Shown in pieces: positions 1-4,902 of a stretch of DNA of 5,002 bases. The stretch is taken from the NCBI GenBank assembly GCA_031550915.1, contig JAVBOF010000060.1, forward strand, positions 1 through 5,002. The letters are read 5' to 3'. This stretch comes from JAVBOF01 sp031550915. Lineage in GTDB: Bacteria; Bacillota; Clostridia; Christensenellales; MGBC116941. The stretch's first letter is position 1; each line of letters starts with the position of its first letter. Position numbers and translations under genes: made by a program. The notes below the pieces were generated by a model, which saw only the letters and a program-made list of their open reading frames with translations, had not been told where the DNA came from and made no database searches.

Positions 1-17
1 ACAGGATCGCTGTAGGC

Positions 18-446
18 ATGTCCTTAGGCAAGATGATCTATGCGGCGTTTATTATAGCGGTGTTTGCAGCGGGCGTGTTCTGCACGGTTACGATGGCGCC
101 TTACCTGGCTTCGCAGATGGAGTTGAAGCATGGTTATGATACAGTTGATATACGATTGAATTCTTCTGGTGATAAAGACGTGGAGGAGCGCATAGAGGAT
201 GAACGTCACGGGGTAAAAGGAAACCCGACTCAGGGCGGTTTAATGCCTAATGGTGCCAGAAATGACTTTCCGGAGGATGATGCCCTGTTTAACGAAGAGC
301 GGAACTTTGGCATGCAAACAAGCGTCAACGTTGTTGATTATGCCACGACAGGTTTTCTGTTTTTGGCATTTCTGCTCATGGTTGGCGTCTTAGCTTATTG
401 GTTTGAGCGATATGTTTTGAGGGTCGGGAGGAAGACAAAAGAGTAA
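18..446 (+). CDS. Small two-pass membrane protein of unknown function (5' end uncertain)
   Basis: I do not recognise a family. The 142-residue product has a hydrophobic segment at about residues 6-29 and a second at about 108-128, separated by roughly 75 hydrophilic, mostly acidic residues, including an E/D-rich stretch around 54-63 and a Gly/Asn/Pro-rich stretch at 66-85. Basic residues lie at the C-terminus (R132, R135, R138, K139, K141), so both ends are probably cytoplasmic with the loop outside. The start is doubtful. The ATG at 18 has only a weak upstream GTAGG, and the same frame stays open to the first base of the window, so the gene may begin upstream; M6 is another possible start. 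The stop is TAA at 444-446. The next gene is nearly 180 bases away with its own promoter, so this gene is not obviously co-transcribed with it. Confidence 0.65.
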   Translation: MSLGKMIYAAFIIAVFAAGVFCTVTMAPYLASQMELKHGYDTVDIRLNSSGDKDVEERIEDERHGVKGNPTQGGLMPNGARNDFPEDDALFNEERNFGMQTSVNVVDYATTGFLFLAFLLMVGVLAYWFERYVLRVGRKTKE

Positions 447-562
447 GTAACTTTTAAGTCTTGCGACAAAAGTATCAGCACAACGGTGTTTCTGCCTTTC
501 GGGATGTTTAACAAACACAAATATGAACCGGTGGACCTTGTTGATCGGATAATAAGTATTTA

Positions 563-591
563 TTGAAAAGTGAATTTCATTTTGTTAAAAT
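563..591 (+). promoter_or_regulatory. Sigma-A-type promoter for the aquaporin gene
   Basis: TTGAAA at 563-568 (5 of 6 to consensus) is followed after exactly 17 bases by TAAAAT at 586-591 (5 of 6). The surrounding sequence is AT-rich. Transcription would start near 598, giving a leader of about 27 bases that contains the GAGGAGGT ribosome binding site at 612-619. No operator or riboswitch fits in so short a leader. The rest of the gap from 447 holds no gene I can support. Confidence 0.7.
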
Positions 592-624
592 GATGTTAAA
601 TTTAAAAAATCGAGGAGGTATTAT

Positions 625-1308
625 ATGGAAACGCTTAAAAAATATGTTGCTGAGTGTATAGGCACGCTAGTTCTGGTGTTTATGGGCTGCGGCAGCGCGG
701 TTTTTTTGGGATGTGAACCTACTGGCGGTCATCTAGCTGTAGCGCTAGCGTTTGGTCTTTCCATCGTGGCAATGGCATATGTTATCGGCAATGTATCCGG
801 ATGCCATATAAACCCTGCAGTGTCGCTTGCTATGCTTATAAGCAAAAAGATAAACGGTAAGGACTTTTGCGGCTATGTTATAGCTCAAATTATCGGAGCT
901 ATTATCGGAGCGGCGCTACTAAAACTTATAGTCGGTTTTGGTATAGAGGATTTGACAGGTGGACTTGGTTCGAATGGTATCGCGAACGCGGGTGGCATTG
1001 GCGGCGCTGTCATTATTGAAATCATACTTACATTTATTTTCATTTTTACAATACTTGGCGTGACTTCGGACGAAAAGAAAAGTGGTGTTGCGGGCATAGT
1101 TATTGGTTTGACATTGACGTTTGTTCATATTGTCGGGATACCACTGACAGGAACGTCGGTCAACCCCGCGCGTAGCATCGGCCCTGCGCTCTTTGCCGGT
1201 GGAGATGCGCTTGCAAACCTTTGGGTATTCATCGTTGCGCCACTTGCTGGAGCAATTATCGCCGCATTGGTATTTAAAGCAATCAAGGAAAGAAAGCAAC
1301 AGGCATAG
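625..1308 (+). CDS. aqpZ: Aquaporin Z-type water channel (MIP family)
   Basis: This encodes a 227-residue inner-membrane channel of the major intrinsic protein family, which as known for the family forms tetramers and passes water along osmotic gradients. Both half-helix motifs are visible: HINPAVS (NPA at 63-65) and SVNPARS (NPA at 180-182). By comparison with E. coli AqpZ, the selectivity filter is F43, H168, T177 and R183. This is the water-selective set, rather than the wider glycerol-facilitator filter, which lacks the histidine. The N-terminal AECIGT and MGCGSAV stretches also match AqpZ, and the length is typical (AqpZ is 231). Six hydrophobic helices cover nearly the whole chain, with a short basic tail. 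ATG 625 is fixed by GAGGAGGT six bases upstream. The gene has its own promoter and a strong terminator, so it is monocistronic. Substrate selectivity is inferred from residues; passage of other small solutes is not excluded. Confidence 0.95.
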   Translation: METLKKYVAECIGTLVLVFMGCGSAVFLGCEPTGGHLAVALAFGLSIVAMAYVIGNVSGCHINPAVSLAMLISKKINGKDFCGYVIAQIIGAIIGAALLKLIVGFGIEDLTGGLGSNGIANAGGIGGAVIIEIILTFIFIFTILGVTSDEKKSGVAGIVIGLTLTFVHIVGIPLTGTSVNPARSIGPALFAGGDALANLWVFIVAPLAGAIIAALVFKAIKERKQQA

Positions 1309-1324
1309 ACGAATGAGACTGAAT

Positions 1325-1355
1325 ACGGCGCCGCATTTTAATGCGGCGCCGTTTC
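1325..1355 (+). terminator. Rho-independent terminator after aqpZ
   Basis: A perfect 13-bp inverted repeat (ACGGCGCCGCATT at 1325-1337 with its complement at 1340-1352) begins 17 bases after the aqpZ stop. In practice the stem is about 11 bp with a TTTTAA-like loop. The T-run is short (TTT, then CTGCTTT), so release may be less efficient than the very strong stem suggests. It could work in both directions, since the left side is poor in A but the stem is symmetrical. Confidence 0.85.
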
Positions 1356-1396
1356 TGCTTTACAATAAAATACTGTTATAAATGAGAGTTTTTCGA

Positions 1397-1402
1397 TATA
1401 AT
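1397..1402 (+). promoter_or_regulatory. Candidate -10 box for the polytopic membrane protein
   Basis: A perfect TATAAT lies about 30 bases before the ATG at 1432, giving a predicted start near 1409 and a short leader with the RBS. The -35 position 17 bases upstream (1374-1379, TGTTAT) is poor and there is no TGn extension, so the call rests on the -10 box and its position after the aqpZ terminator. Confidence 0.4.
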
Positions 1403-1431
1403 TATACCATTGGTTCGTTTTGGAGCAGTGT

Positions 1432-2061
1432 ATGAATGAAATTTTGGAAAGAATCAGACCTACAGAATATAATTCGTTCCCTATAAGGCGGAAGATAGTG
1501 CGAATGTGCCTAATGATTGTATTAGGCCTTGTTCTTGGGACGCTGGCGAAATTTTTGGATAGCTACCCAATTGTTGGAGAGATCGGATCCAGAATGGGCA
1601 TTTGGATACTGACTGCAACATTAATAGCCGTATTCAGCCGCTCACCTAGATCGGCGTCAATACATGTATTTGTGTTTTTCGTGTCGCTTCTGTTGGCGTA
1701 TTACCTTTATACCGCATTAATTTTAAAGTTTTTTCCAAAATATTATATGCTAACATGGGCATGTTTCGCCATTATTTCGCCATTCGCGGCATATATTGCA
1801 TGGTTTGGCAGGGGAAACGGATGGATAGCCGCTTTATGTGCAGCGTTGCCGATAGGGTTCTTAATTTCGGAGGGTCATTCCTTTTACTACACGGTTTCGA
1901 TTGTACAAGGCTTTGATCTCCTGGCTGCAGCGGTTCTGTTCGCCTTTGTTCCCAAAAATTGGCAAACAAGGTTTCGGCTATTACCTTTTGCTGCGATCAC
2001 TGCATTCGTAATGGGCTTTTTCGATATATTTTCACGGGTTTTTGGAACTTTATATTCATAA
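1432..2061 (+). CDS. Polytopic membrane protein, about seven transmembrane segments, unknown function
   Basis: This is a 209-residue, very hydrophobic protein whose family I cannot name with confidence. After a hydrophilic N-terminal stretch with a basic cluster (R19, R20, K21, R24), hydrophobic segments occur at about 23-40, 52-68, 78-99, 104-124, 129-146, 158-173 and 182-200. Short basic loops (R70-R73; K175-R182) suggest cytoplasmic sides. There are no obvious catalytic, nucleotide-binding or metal motifs, and no signature of a known transporter family. The frame can be extended to a TTG at 1420, but ATG 1432 is preferred because TGGAG at 1421-1425 sits six bases before it and would fall inside the longer reading. 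It lies between the aqpZ terminator and the tRNA promoter and looks monocistronic. No clear hairpin follows the stop, only a T-run at 2063-2069. An uncharacterised DUF membrane family is the likeliest database label. Confidence 0.8.
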   Translation: MNEILERIRPTEYNSFPIRRKIVRMCLMIVLGLVLGTLAKFLDSYPIVGEIGSRMGIWILTATLIAVFSRSPRSASIHVFVFFVSLLLAYYLYTALILKFFPKYYMLTWACFAIISPFAAYIAWFGRGNGWIAALCAALPIGFLISEGHSFYYTVSIVQGFDLLAAAVLFAFVPKNWQTRFRLLPFAAITAFVMGFFDIFSRVFGTLYS

Positions 2062-2075
2062 ATTTTTTTCCGGCG

Positions 2076-2103
2076 TTGTTTTTTTTAAAAAAACTGTTAT
2101 AAT
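2076..2103 (+). promoter_or_regulatory. Extended -10 promoter of the tRNA-Ser gene
   Basis: TTGTTT at 2076-2081 and TATAAT at 2098-2103 are 16 bases apart, and TGT directly before the -10 makes an extended TGnTATAAT. The spacer is mostly a T8-A7 run forming the palindrome GTTTTTTTTAAAAAAAC (2078-2094), likely to bend or stiffen the DNA. Transcription would begin near 2110, leaving about 70 bases of leader to be removed before the mature tRNA 5' end at 2180. That leader holds a small GCCTT/AAGGC hairpin near 2131-2144. Confidence 0.7.
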
Positions 2104-2179
2104 AGACATTACGGAAAATTTCTCGTTAAAAGCCTTTGATAAGGCGAAATCTTAATACTGCAATAATAGTTTCAGGTAT

Positions 2180-2273
2180 GGAGGAATACTCAAGTACGGC
2201 TGAAGAGGCGCCCCTGCTAAGGGTGTAGGTCGGGGTAACCGGCGCGAGAGTTCAAATCTCTCTTCCTCCGCCA
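2180..2273 (+). tRNA. tRNA-Ser, anticodon GCU, CCA encoded
   Basis: This 94-nt class II tRNA decodes AGC and AGU serine codons. All arms can be drawn. The acceptor is GGAGGAA (2180-2186) with TTCCTCC (2263-2269), discriminator G2270 and encoded CCA 2271-2273. The D stem is CTC (2189-2191) with GAG (2205-2207). The anticodon stem is CGCCC (2209-2213) with GGGTG (2221-2225), with loop CTGCTAA and anticodon GCT at 2216-2218. The long variable arm has a GTCGG/CCGGC stem, which identifies serine. The T arm is GAGAG-TTCAAAT-CTCTC (2246-2262). The sequence closely follows the Bacillus/Clostridia tRNA-Ser(GCU) pattern. It is a single-gene unit with its own promoter and terminator. No second copy of its 3' end occurs in this window, so there is no sign here of an integrated element using it as an attachment site. 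Confidence 0.97.
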
Positions 2274-2279
2274 TTTACC

Positions 2280-2317
2280 AAGCAGCTTACAGGATTTGAA
2301 CCTGTGGGCTGTTTTTT
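2280..2317 (+). terminator. Terminator of the tRNA-Ser unit, with a T-arm-like tip
   Basis: An 11-bp stem forms between CAGCTTACAGG (2283-2293) and CCTGTGGGCTG (2301-2311), counting two T-G wobbles, with loop ATTTGAA. Six T residues follow at 2312-2317. It starts a few bases after the tRNA CCA end and is a good intrinsic terminator. Read on the minus strand, the tip is ACAGG-TTCAAAT-CCTGT, which matches a canonical tRNA T arm; see the findings. Confidence 0.85.
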
Positions 2318-2342
2318 GCTATCATGCTAACGTAGAGTGTTT

Positions 2343-2371
2343 ATATTTTCAAATATGACATGCAGTTGTCA
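2343..2371 (+). promoter_or_regulatory. Two adjacent dyads upstream of the alpha-beta barrel gene, possible operator
   Basis: ATATTT-TC-AAATAT (2343-2356) is a perfect 6+6 palindrome. Sharing its last base begins a second dyad, TGACA (2356-2360) and TGTCA (2367-2371), separated by six bases. Together they cover the region just upstream of the candidate -10 at 2384, where a repressor or activator would bind. AT-rich palindromes arise easily by chance, so the regulatory role is inference. Confidence 0.3.
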
Positions 2372-2380
2372 GGTTATAAG

Positions 2381-2389
2381 TGTTATTAT
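2381..2389 (+). promoter_or_regulatory. Candidate extended -10 promoter for the alpha-beta barrel gene
   Basis: TGTTATTAT is a TGn motif followed by TATTAT (5 of 6). It predicts a start near 2396 and a very short leader beginning right at the AAAAGGGG ribosome binding site (2397-2403). No good -35 lies at the proper distance. The alternative, TTGTCA (2366-2371) with TAAAAT (2390-2395) at 18 bases, would place the transcript start inside the RBS and so fits less well. Confidence 0.4.
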
Positions 2390-2412
2390 TAAAATAAAAG
2401 GGGTAATTGATC

Positions 2413-2736
2413 ATGCCTAATGTTGCTTATTTTAATTCTTACAAGTTGAAAAATGGTGTATCTGTTTCTGAGTTTTTAACAACAACAAAAAAATTAGTAG
2501 ACGAGGTTATCTCAAAACATAAGGGCTTTATTTCTACAACCTTTTTAGTTGATGGTGAAATATGGGCTGACTATACGATTTTTGAAACAATGGAAGATTT
2601 CAAAGCATTTAAGTCAGCTTCAAGCGCAGCGCATGAAAATGGAACAAATGAAATAGCCGAAAAGTTTTATTCATACATTGATTGTTTCAGTGAATATCAT
2701 TTTACGGTTGCGCAAAGTTCCTTAGCAGATAAATAA
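2413..2736 (+). CDS. Small protein resembling the dimeric alpha-beta barrel (ABM-like) superfamily
   Basis: This is a 107-residue soluble protein with no signal peptide or membrane segment. The order of predicted elements is strand (about 3-12), amphipathic helix (18-35), strand (39-47), strand (50-58), helix (60-73), and a final strand-rich part (83-99). That is the ferredoxin-like order of the dimeric alpha-beta barrel superfamily, which includes antibiotic biosynthesis monooxygenase-like and related small enzymes. Supporting detail is the HKGFISTTFLVDGEIWADYTIF region followed by a helix starting EDFKAF, resembling the W-x-x-F hairpin-then-helix of ABM proteins. No specific substrate can be assigned, and a catalytic role is not certain. 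ATG 2413 is chosen over the in-frame TTG at 2407 because AAAAGGGG (2397-2403) is nine bases from the ATG but only three from the TTG. The gene is visibly more AT-rich than the IS that follows. It sits between the tRNA unit and the IS and is probably monocistronic. Confidence 0.75.
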   Translation: MPNVAYFNSYKLKNGVSVSEFLTTTKKLVDEVISKHKGFISTTFLVDGEIWADYTIFETMEDFKAFKSASSAAHENGTNEIAEKFYSYIDCFSEYHFTVAQSSLADK

Positions 2737-2777
2737 TTTGTTAGCCTTATAAACAAAGTACAATAACTACATGTTAT

Positions 2778-2781
2778 AAGC
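2778..2781 (+). repeat. Target-site direct repeat, left copy (AAGC)
   Basis: AAGC directly precedes the left IS end and is repeated directly after the right end. With both end alignments ungapped, this fits a 4-bp target duplication. Confidence 0.6.
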
Positions 2782-2801
2782 CAGCCTGTGTAAAAACGGC
2801 C
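2782..2801 (+). repeat. IS left terminal inverted repeat
   Basis: CAGCCTGTGTAAAAACGGCC matches the reverse complement of the right end at 15 of 20 positions, with an 11-base perfect core (2788-2798). The outermost base mismatches (C versus G), so the true end could be one base further in. Confidence 0.75.
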
Positions 2802-2818
2802 AAGGCAAACAGAGAAAA

Positions 2819-2827
2819 TGATATAAT
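2819..2827 (+). promoter_or_regulatory. Extended -10 promoter of the transposase gene
   Basis: TGATATAAT is a perfect TGn plus TATAAT, 31 bases before the transposase ATG, with a predicted start near 2834. The -35 region just inside the left inverted repeat is weak, as is common for extended -10 promoters. It lies wholly inside the IS, so the element carries its own expression signal. Confidence 0.55.
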
Positions 2828-2858
2828 AAGCCTAAGAAAGCGATGGGAGCGAAGGCTT

Positions 2859-4292
2859 ATGAGCCAATACATAACAGGCGGAAATCGGGAGCAACTGAGC
2901 ATGTTGCCCATGTGCATGGATGAAATGATCGGGGAAGAAAACCCTGTGCGTGCAATCGGAGCCATTGTGGAGAGCATGGCCATAAGGAAACTTGGTTTTG
3001 CGTATGGTGAAACCAAAGGAATTGGCCGGAAGCCGTATGACCCTGAGGATATGTTCAAGCTGTACGCTTACAGTTACTTTAACGGGATACGATCGTCGCG
3101 CAAGATCGAGCGAGAGTGCCATCGCAATATAGAGATCATGTGGCTGATCAACAGTTTGAAACCAGACTTCAAAACCATCGCCAATTTCCGGAAAGACAAC
3201 AAACACGCGATCAAAGCGGCGTTCCGCAAGTTTACAATGATCTGTGGCGAGCTGAACCTGATCAGCAAGGAAATCGTGGCGGTAGACGGCAGCAAGTTCC
3301 GGGCGTGTAATGGACGAATGAGATACCACAGCAAAGGGAAGATTGCCGAGAAGCTGCTGCATTACGGCGAAGCCGCTGAGAAATACATCAATCTGCTCAA
3401 TCAGTGCGACAACGAGGAGAACGAAAATCCGCCAAGCCAGTACAGCCGCAAGGAACTGAAAGAGAAGCTGGAAAAGATTCGGGAACGGGTCAGTGAGCTT
3501 GAAAGCATCTCAGAAAAAGTTGAAGCTGAGGGCACGATCTACCTGACTGACCCCGACGCTCGGCTCATGCGGACGCACAACGGCGGCGGAGACATAAGCC
3601 ACAACGTGCAAACGGCGGTGGAGGCGAAGAACCACTTCGTAGTAGCTGTAGATGTGACCAGCGAAGCGGTAGATTACGCACAGCTTTACAACATTGCAAG
3701 CCAAGCGAAGACGGAACTAGGAGCCAAGGAACTTACGGTGATTGCCGACAAGGGATATTACTCCGGCGAGCAGTTTGCCAAATGTATGGGCGAAGGCATC
3801 CACCCCATCGCGCCGCATCCTGACAAAGGCGGAGGGCAGGCGCGCGGCTATACGAAGGGATATTTCCAATACGACAAGGGAAGCGATTCGTATCGATGCC
3901 CGCAAGGGCAAACTCTGGCGCAGCCGGTTCAGAAACGAGCGAAGCGCAAGGGTGATCGCTACTACAACCCTCGTGCCTGTGCCGCGTGCCCCGCCAAAGA
4001 GAAATGCACACCGGCCACGCATTACCGCACCATTGTCCGTGGCGCATACGACGATTTTTCCGAGGAGGTAGATGTGTTCACAAGGGCGAACGCAGAGATA
4101 TTTGCCGAACGAAAGTCGATGTGCGAGCATCCGTTCGGTACGGTGAAAAGAGCGTTGGGGTTTACCTATTTTCTGACCAGAGGTCATGAGAATGTGCGAA
4201 CCGAATCGGTTTTGCATTTCTTTGCCTATAACATAAAAAGGCTAATCAAAATCATGGGAGCAGCGGAGTTGATGGCCGCTTTGCAGGGTTAA
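2859..4292 (+). CDS. IS1182-family DDE transposase, intact
   Basis: This is a 477-residue transposase, full length for the family. It would catalyse strand cleavage and transfer at the element's ends. The N-terminal part (about 15-125) is the DUF772-type DNA-binding region, containing the FKLYAYSYFNGIRSSRKIE helix segment. The RNase H-like core follows, with the likely DDE triad at D143 (VAVDGSKF), D297 (IADKGYYS) and E423 (CEHPFGTVKR). An insertion at about 160-225 holds a charged, helical, possibly coiled-coil stretch (196-223). A Cys cluster at C347, C374, C377 and C383 resembles the zinc-ribbon-like part seen in related transposases. The C-terminal LTRGHENVRTES stretch is typical of the family. 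ATG 2859 is preceded by GGGAG at 2845-2849 and by GAAGG just before it. No frameshift or internal stop is present, so the enzyme is probably functional. Reverse-strand open frames across this gene are codon-bias shadows. Confidence 0.95.
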   Translation: MSQYITGGNREQLSMLPMCMDEMIGEENPVRAIGAIVESMAIRKLGFAYGETKGIGRKPYDPEDMFKLYAYSYFNGIRSSRKIERECHRNIEIMWLINSLKPDFKTIANFRKDNKHAIKAAFRKFTMICGELNLISKEIVAVDGSKFRACNGRMRYHSKGKIAEKLLHYGEAAEKYINLLNQCDNEENENPPSQYSRKELKEKLEKIRERVSELESISEKVEAEGTIYLTDPDARLMRTHNGGGDISHNVQTAVEAKNHFVVAVDVTSEAVDYAQLYNIASQAKTELGAKELTVIADKGYYSGEQFAKCMGEGIHPIAPHPDKGGGQARGYTKGYFQYDKGSDSYRCPQGQTLAQPVQKRAKRKGDRYYNPRACAACPAKEKCTPATHYRTIVRGAYDDFSEEVDVFTRANAEIFAERKSMCEHPFGTVKRALGFTYFLTRGHENVRTESVLHFFAYNIKRLIKIMGAAELMAALQG

Positions 4293-4325
4293 TACCCTTT
4301 GTTTACTGGTTTTTTGGGGCCGCTT

Positions 4326-4356
4326 CTTCTTCAACCGTGTTGATGAAGGCGTTTTT
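4326..4356 (+). terminator. Terminator-like hairpin at the right end of the IS
   Basis: CTTC-T-TCAAC (4326-4335) pairs with GTTGA-T-GAAG (4339-4348) in a 9-bp stem with one T-T mismatch and a CGT loop, followed by GCG and TTTTT (4352-4356). The T-run is part of the right inverted repeat. It probably ends the transposase transcript and shields the downstream gene from read-through. A weaker AGGGT-TAAT-ACCCT hairpin overlaps the transposase stop at 4285-4298. Confidence 0.5.
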
Positions 4357-4366
4357 ACACGGTCTC
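4347..4366 (-). repeat. IS right terminal inverted repeat
   Basis: Read on the minus strand it begins GAGACCGTGTAAAAACG and pairs with the left end over the perfect 11-base core at 4350-4360. Its TTTACA (4354-4359, plus strand) also serves as a good -35 element pointing out of the IS. Confidence 0.75.
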
Positions 4367-4382
4367 AAGCATTATGTATAAT
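4354..4382 (+). promoter_or_regulatory. Hybrid promoter made by the IS right end and the flanking -10 box
   Basis: TTTACA (4354-4359, 5 of 6 to consensus) lies inside the right inverted repeat. TATAAT (4377-4382, 6 of 6) lies in the flank, with exactly 17 bases between. The predicted start is near 4389, about 25 bases before ATG 4414. Without the IS, the same 17-base spacing would place AACTAC at -35, and the best neighbouring register (ACTACA, 16 bases) matches only 3 of 6. The insertion therefore appears to strengthen this promoter. Confidence 0.65.
4367..4370 (+). repeat. Target-site direct repeat, right copy (AAGC)
   Basis: This is the second copy of AAGC, immediately outside the right IS end, matching 2778-2781. 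Confidence 0.6.
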
Positions 4383-4413
4383 CGGTAGTTATTCATAAAA
4401 ACCAGGAGGAAAT

Positions 4414-4902
4414 ATGAGCGCTCATTCTGTAAAGAGGAAAAGGATTAGATGGGCCCTATTTCCAACAATGGTAATCATTGTGACTATGTTTGCTTATTTT
4501 GTCATTGGTTTGCTTAACTATTCTCTCGGGGAAACTCCCAGCCAATCATCAAATGGTATAATAACCGAAAAAATATACAAACCAGCTTCGGTGTATAAGC
4601 AGCGCATCAAGGGGGCGGGCGGTAAAAGCGGCATTGGTCATAATGAGATTCCCATCCCGGAATCATATCATCTGTCGATCGAAATTGAAGGATGGAGGGA
4701 ACCCGTTGGTTATTCTGCCAATATTGTTGATGCAAAGCAATACGAACCGGGACAGCTGGTGAAAGTGATTTATACAAAAAAGCAAATGTTTTTCTTTTCC
4801 GAACCCCAAATTACCGTGCTGGATATTGAGCAAGTTTCCTCCCGCATGGAACAAGACGGTACGGATGCGGCATTTGAAACACAAAAGGACGCTATCCGCT
4901 AA
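4414..4902 (+). CDS. Membrane-anchored extracytoplasmic protein of unknown function
   Basis: The 162-residue product starts with a basic cluster (K8, R9, K10, R11, R13), then one hydrophobic segment at about 14-35, then a polar linker (39-47). The rest is soluble. This is a signal-anchor arrangement with the C-terminal domain outside the membrane; there is no lipobox cysteine. The soluble part (about 48-138) is rich in alternating strand patterns: NGIITEKIYKP, YHLSIEIEG, GYSANIVDAKQYEPGQLVKVIY and QITVLDIE. This suggests a small beta-barrel-like domain similar in style to DUF3592-type proteins, but I do not recognise a family firmly. The C-terminal 20 residues are polar and low in structure. 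ATG 4414 is set by AGGAGGA at 4404-4410. The IS ends less than 50 bases upstream, and the gene's promoter now seems to be part IS. The end may be truncated by a frameshift; see the open frame at 4878. Confidence 0.75.
   Translation: MSAHSVKRKRIRWALFPTMVIIVTMFAYFVIGLLNYSLGETPSQSSNGIITEKIYKPASVYKQRIKGAGGKSGIGHNEIPIPESYHLSIEIEGWREPVGYSANIVDAKQYEPGQLVKVIYTKKQMFFFSEPQITVLDIEQVSSRMEQDGTDAAFETQKDAIR

Larger units (their letters stand above)
2782..4366 (+). mobile_element. Complete IS1182-family insertion sequence, 1585 bp
   Basis: The element consists of imperfect terminal inverted repeats, one intact transposase gene filling most of its length, an internal promoter and a terminator-like hairpin near the right end. 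The ends align without gaps at 15 of the first 20 positions, including an uninterrupted GTGTAAAAACG. AAGC lies immediately outside both ends. Length, single-ORF layout and transposase type all fit the IS1182 family. It is visibly more GC-rich than the flanking sequence, consistent with arrival from another genome background. The intact ORF and the clean direct repeats suggest recent insertion and possible activity. The exact outer base of each end is inferred from the repeat alignment and the AAGC duplication. Confidence 0.85.
2762..4393. repeat. Imperfect palindrome split by the IS
   Basis: AATAACTAC at 2762-2770 is the exact reverse complement of GTAGTTATT at 4385-4393. Inside these arms, GTTATA (2773-2778) pairs with TATAAT (4377-4382), counting one G-T wobble. 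With the IS and one AAGC removed, the site is a 9-bp stem, a 2x2 mismatch, a 6-bp stem and a loop of about nine bases. Because the inner right arm is the -10 box of the downstream gene, the intact dyad could have been an operator or a transcript hairpin. Alternatively it is simply the palindrome that the IS targeted. Confidence 0.55.

Noticed and set aside
885..1299. Minus-strand open frames inside aqpZ
   Set aside because: The plus-strand protein is unmistakable (both NPA motifs). The minus frames have no promoter or RBS support.
1193..1381. Plus-strand 62-residue open frame overlapping the end of aqpZ
   Set aside because: It overlaps aqpZ out of frame and runs through the terminator hairpin; no RBS.
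1420..1431. TTG start for the polytopic membrane protein
   Set aside because: The RBS TGGAG lies just after this TTG and fits ATG 1432 instead.
2110..2179. tRNA leader as a riboswitch or T-box
   Set aside because: It is only about 70 bases with one 5-bp hairpin, and has no T-box sequence or aptamer-like structure; it is simply a pre-tRNA leader.
2246..2273. tRNA-Ser 3' end as an attachment site for an integrated element
   Set aside because: No second copy of the tRNA 3' sequence and no integrase gene occur in the window. The only mobile element present is a DDE-type IS about 500 bases away with its own target duplication.
2407..2412. TTG start for the alpha-beta barrel protein
   Set aside because: Only three bases separate it from the AAAAGGGG site; ATG 2413 has normal spacing.
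2737..2757. TTTGTT/AACAAA hairpin after the alpha-beta barrel gene as a terminator
   Set aside because: The stem has only six AT-rich base pairs with a 9-base loop and no T-run; too weak to call.
2832..4217. Several long open frames on the minus strand and in other plus frames across the transposase
   Set aside because: They lie entirely within or across a gene with a clear family match and catalytic motifs, have no convincing RBS, and read as low-quality protein; they are shadows of the GC-richer coding sequence.
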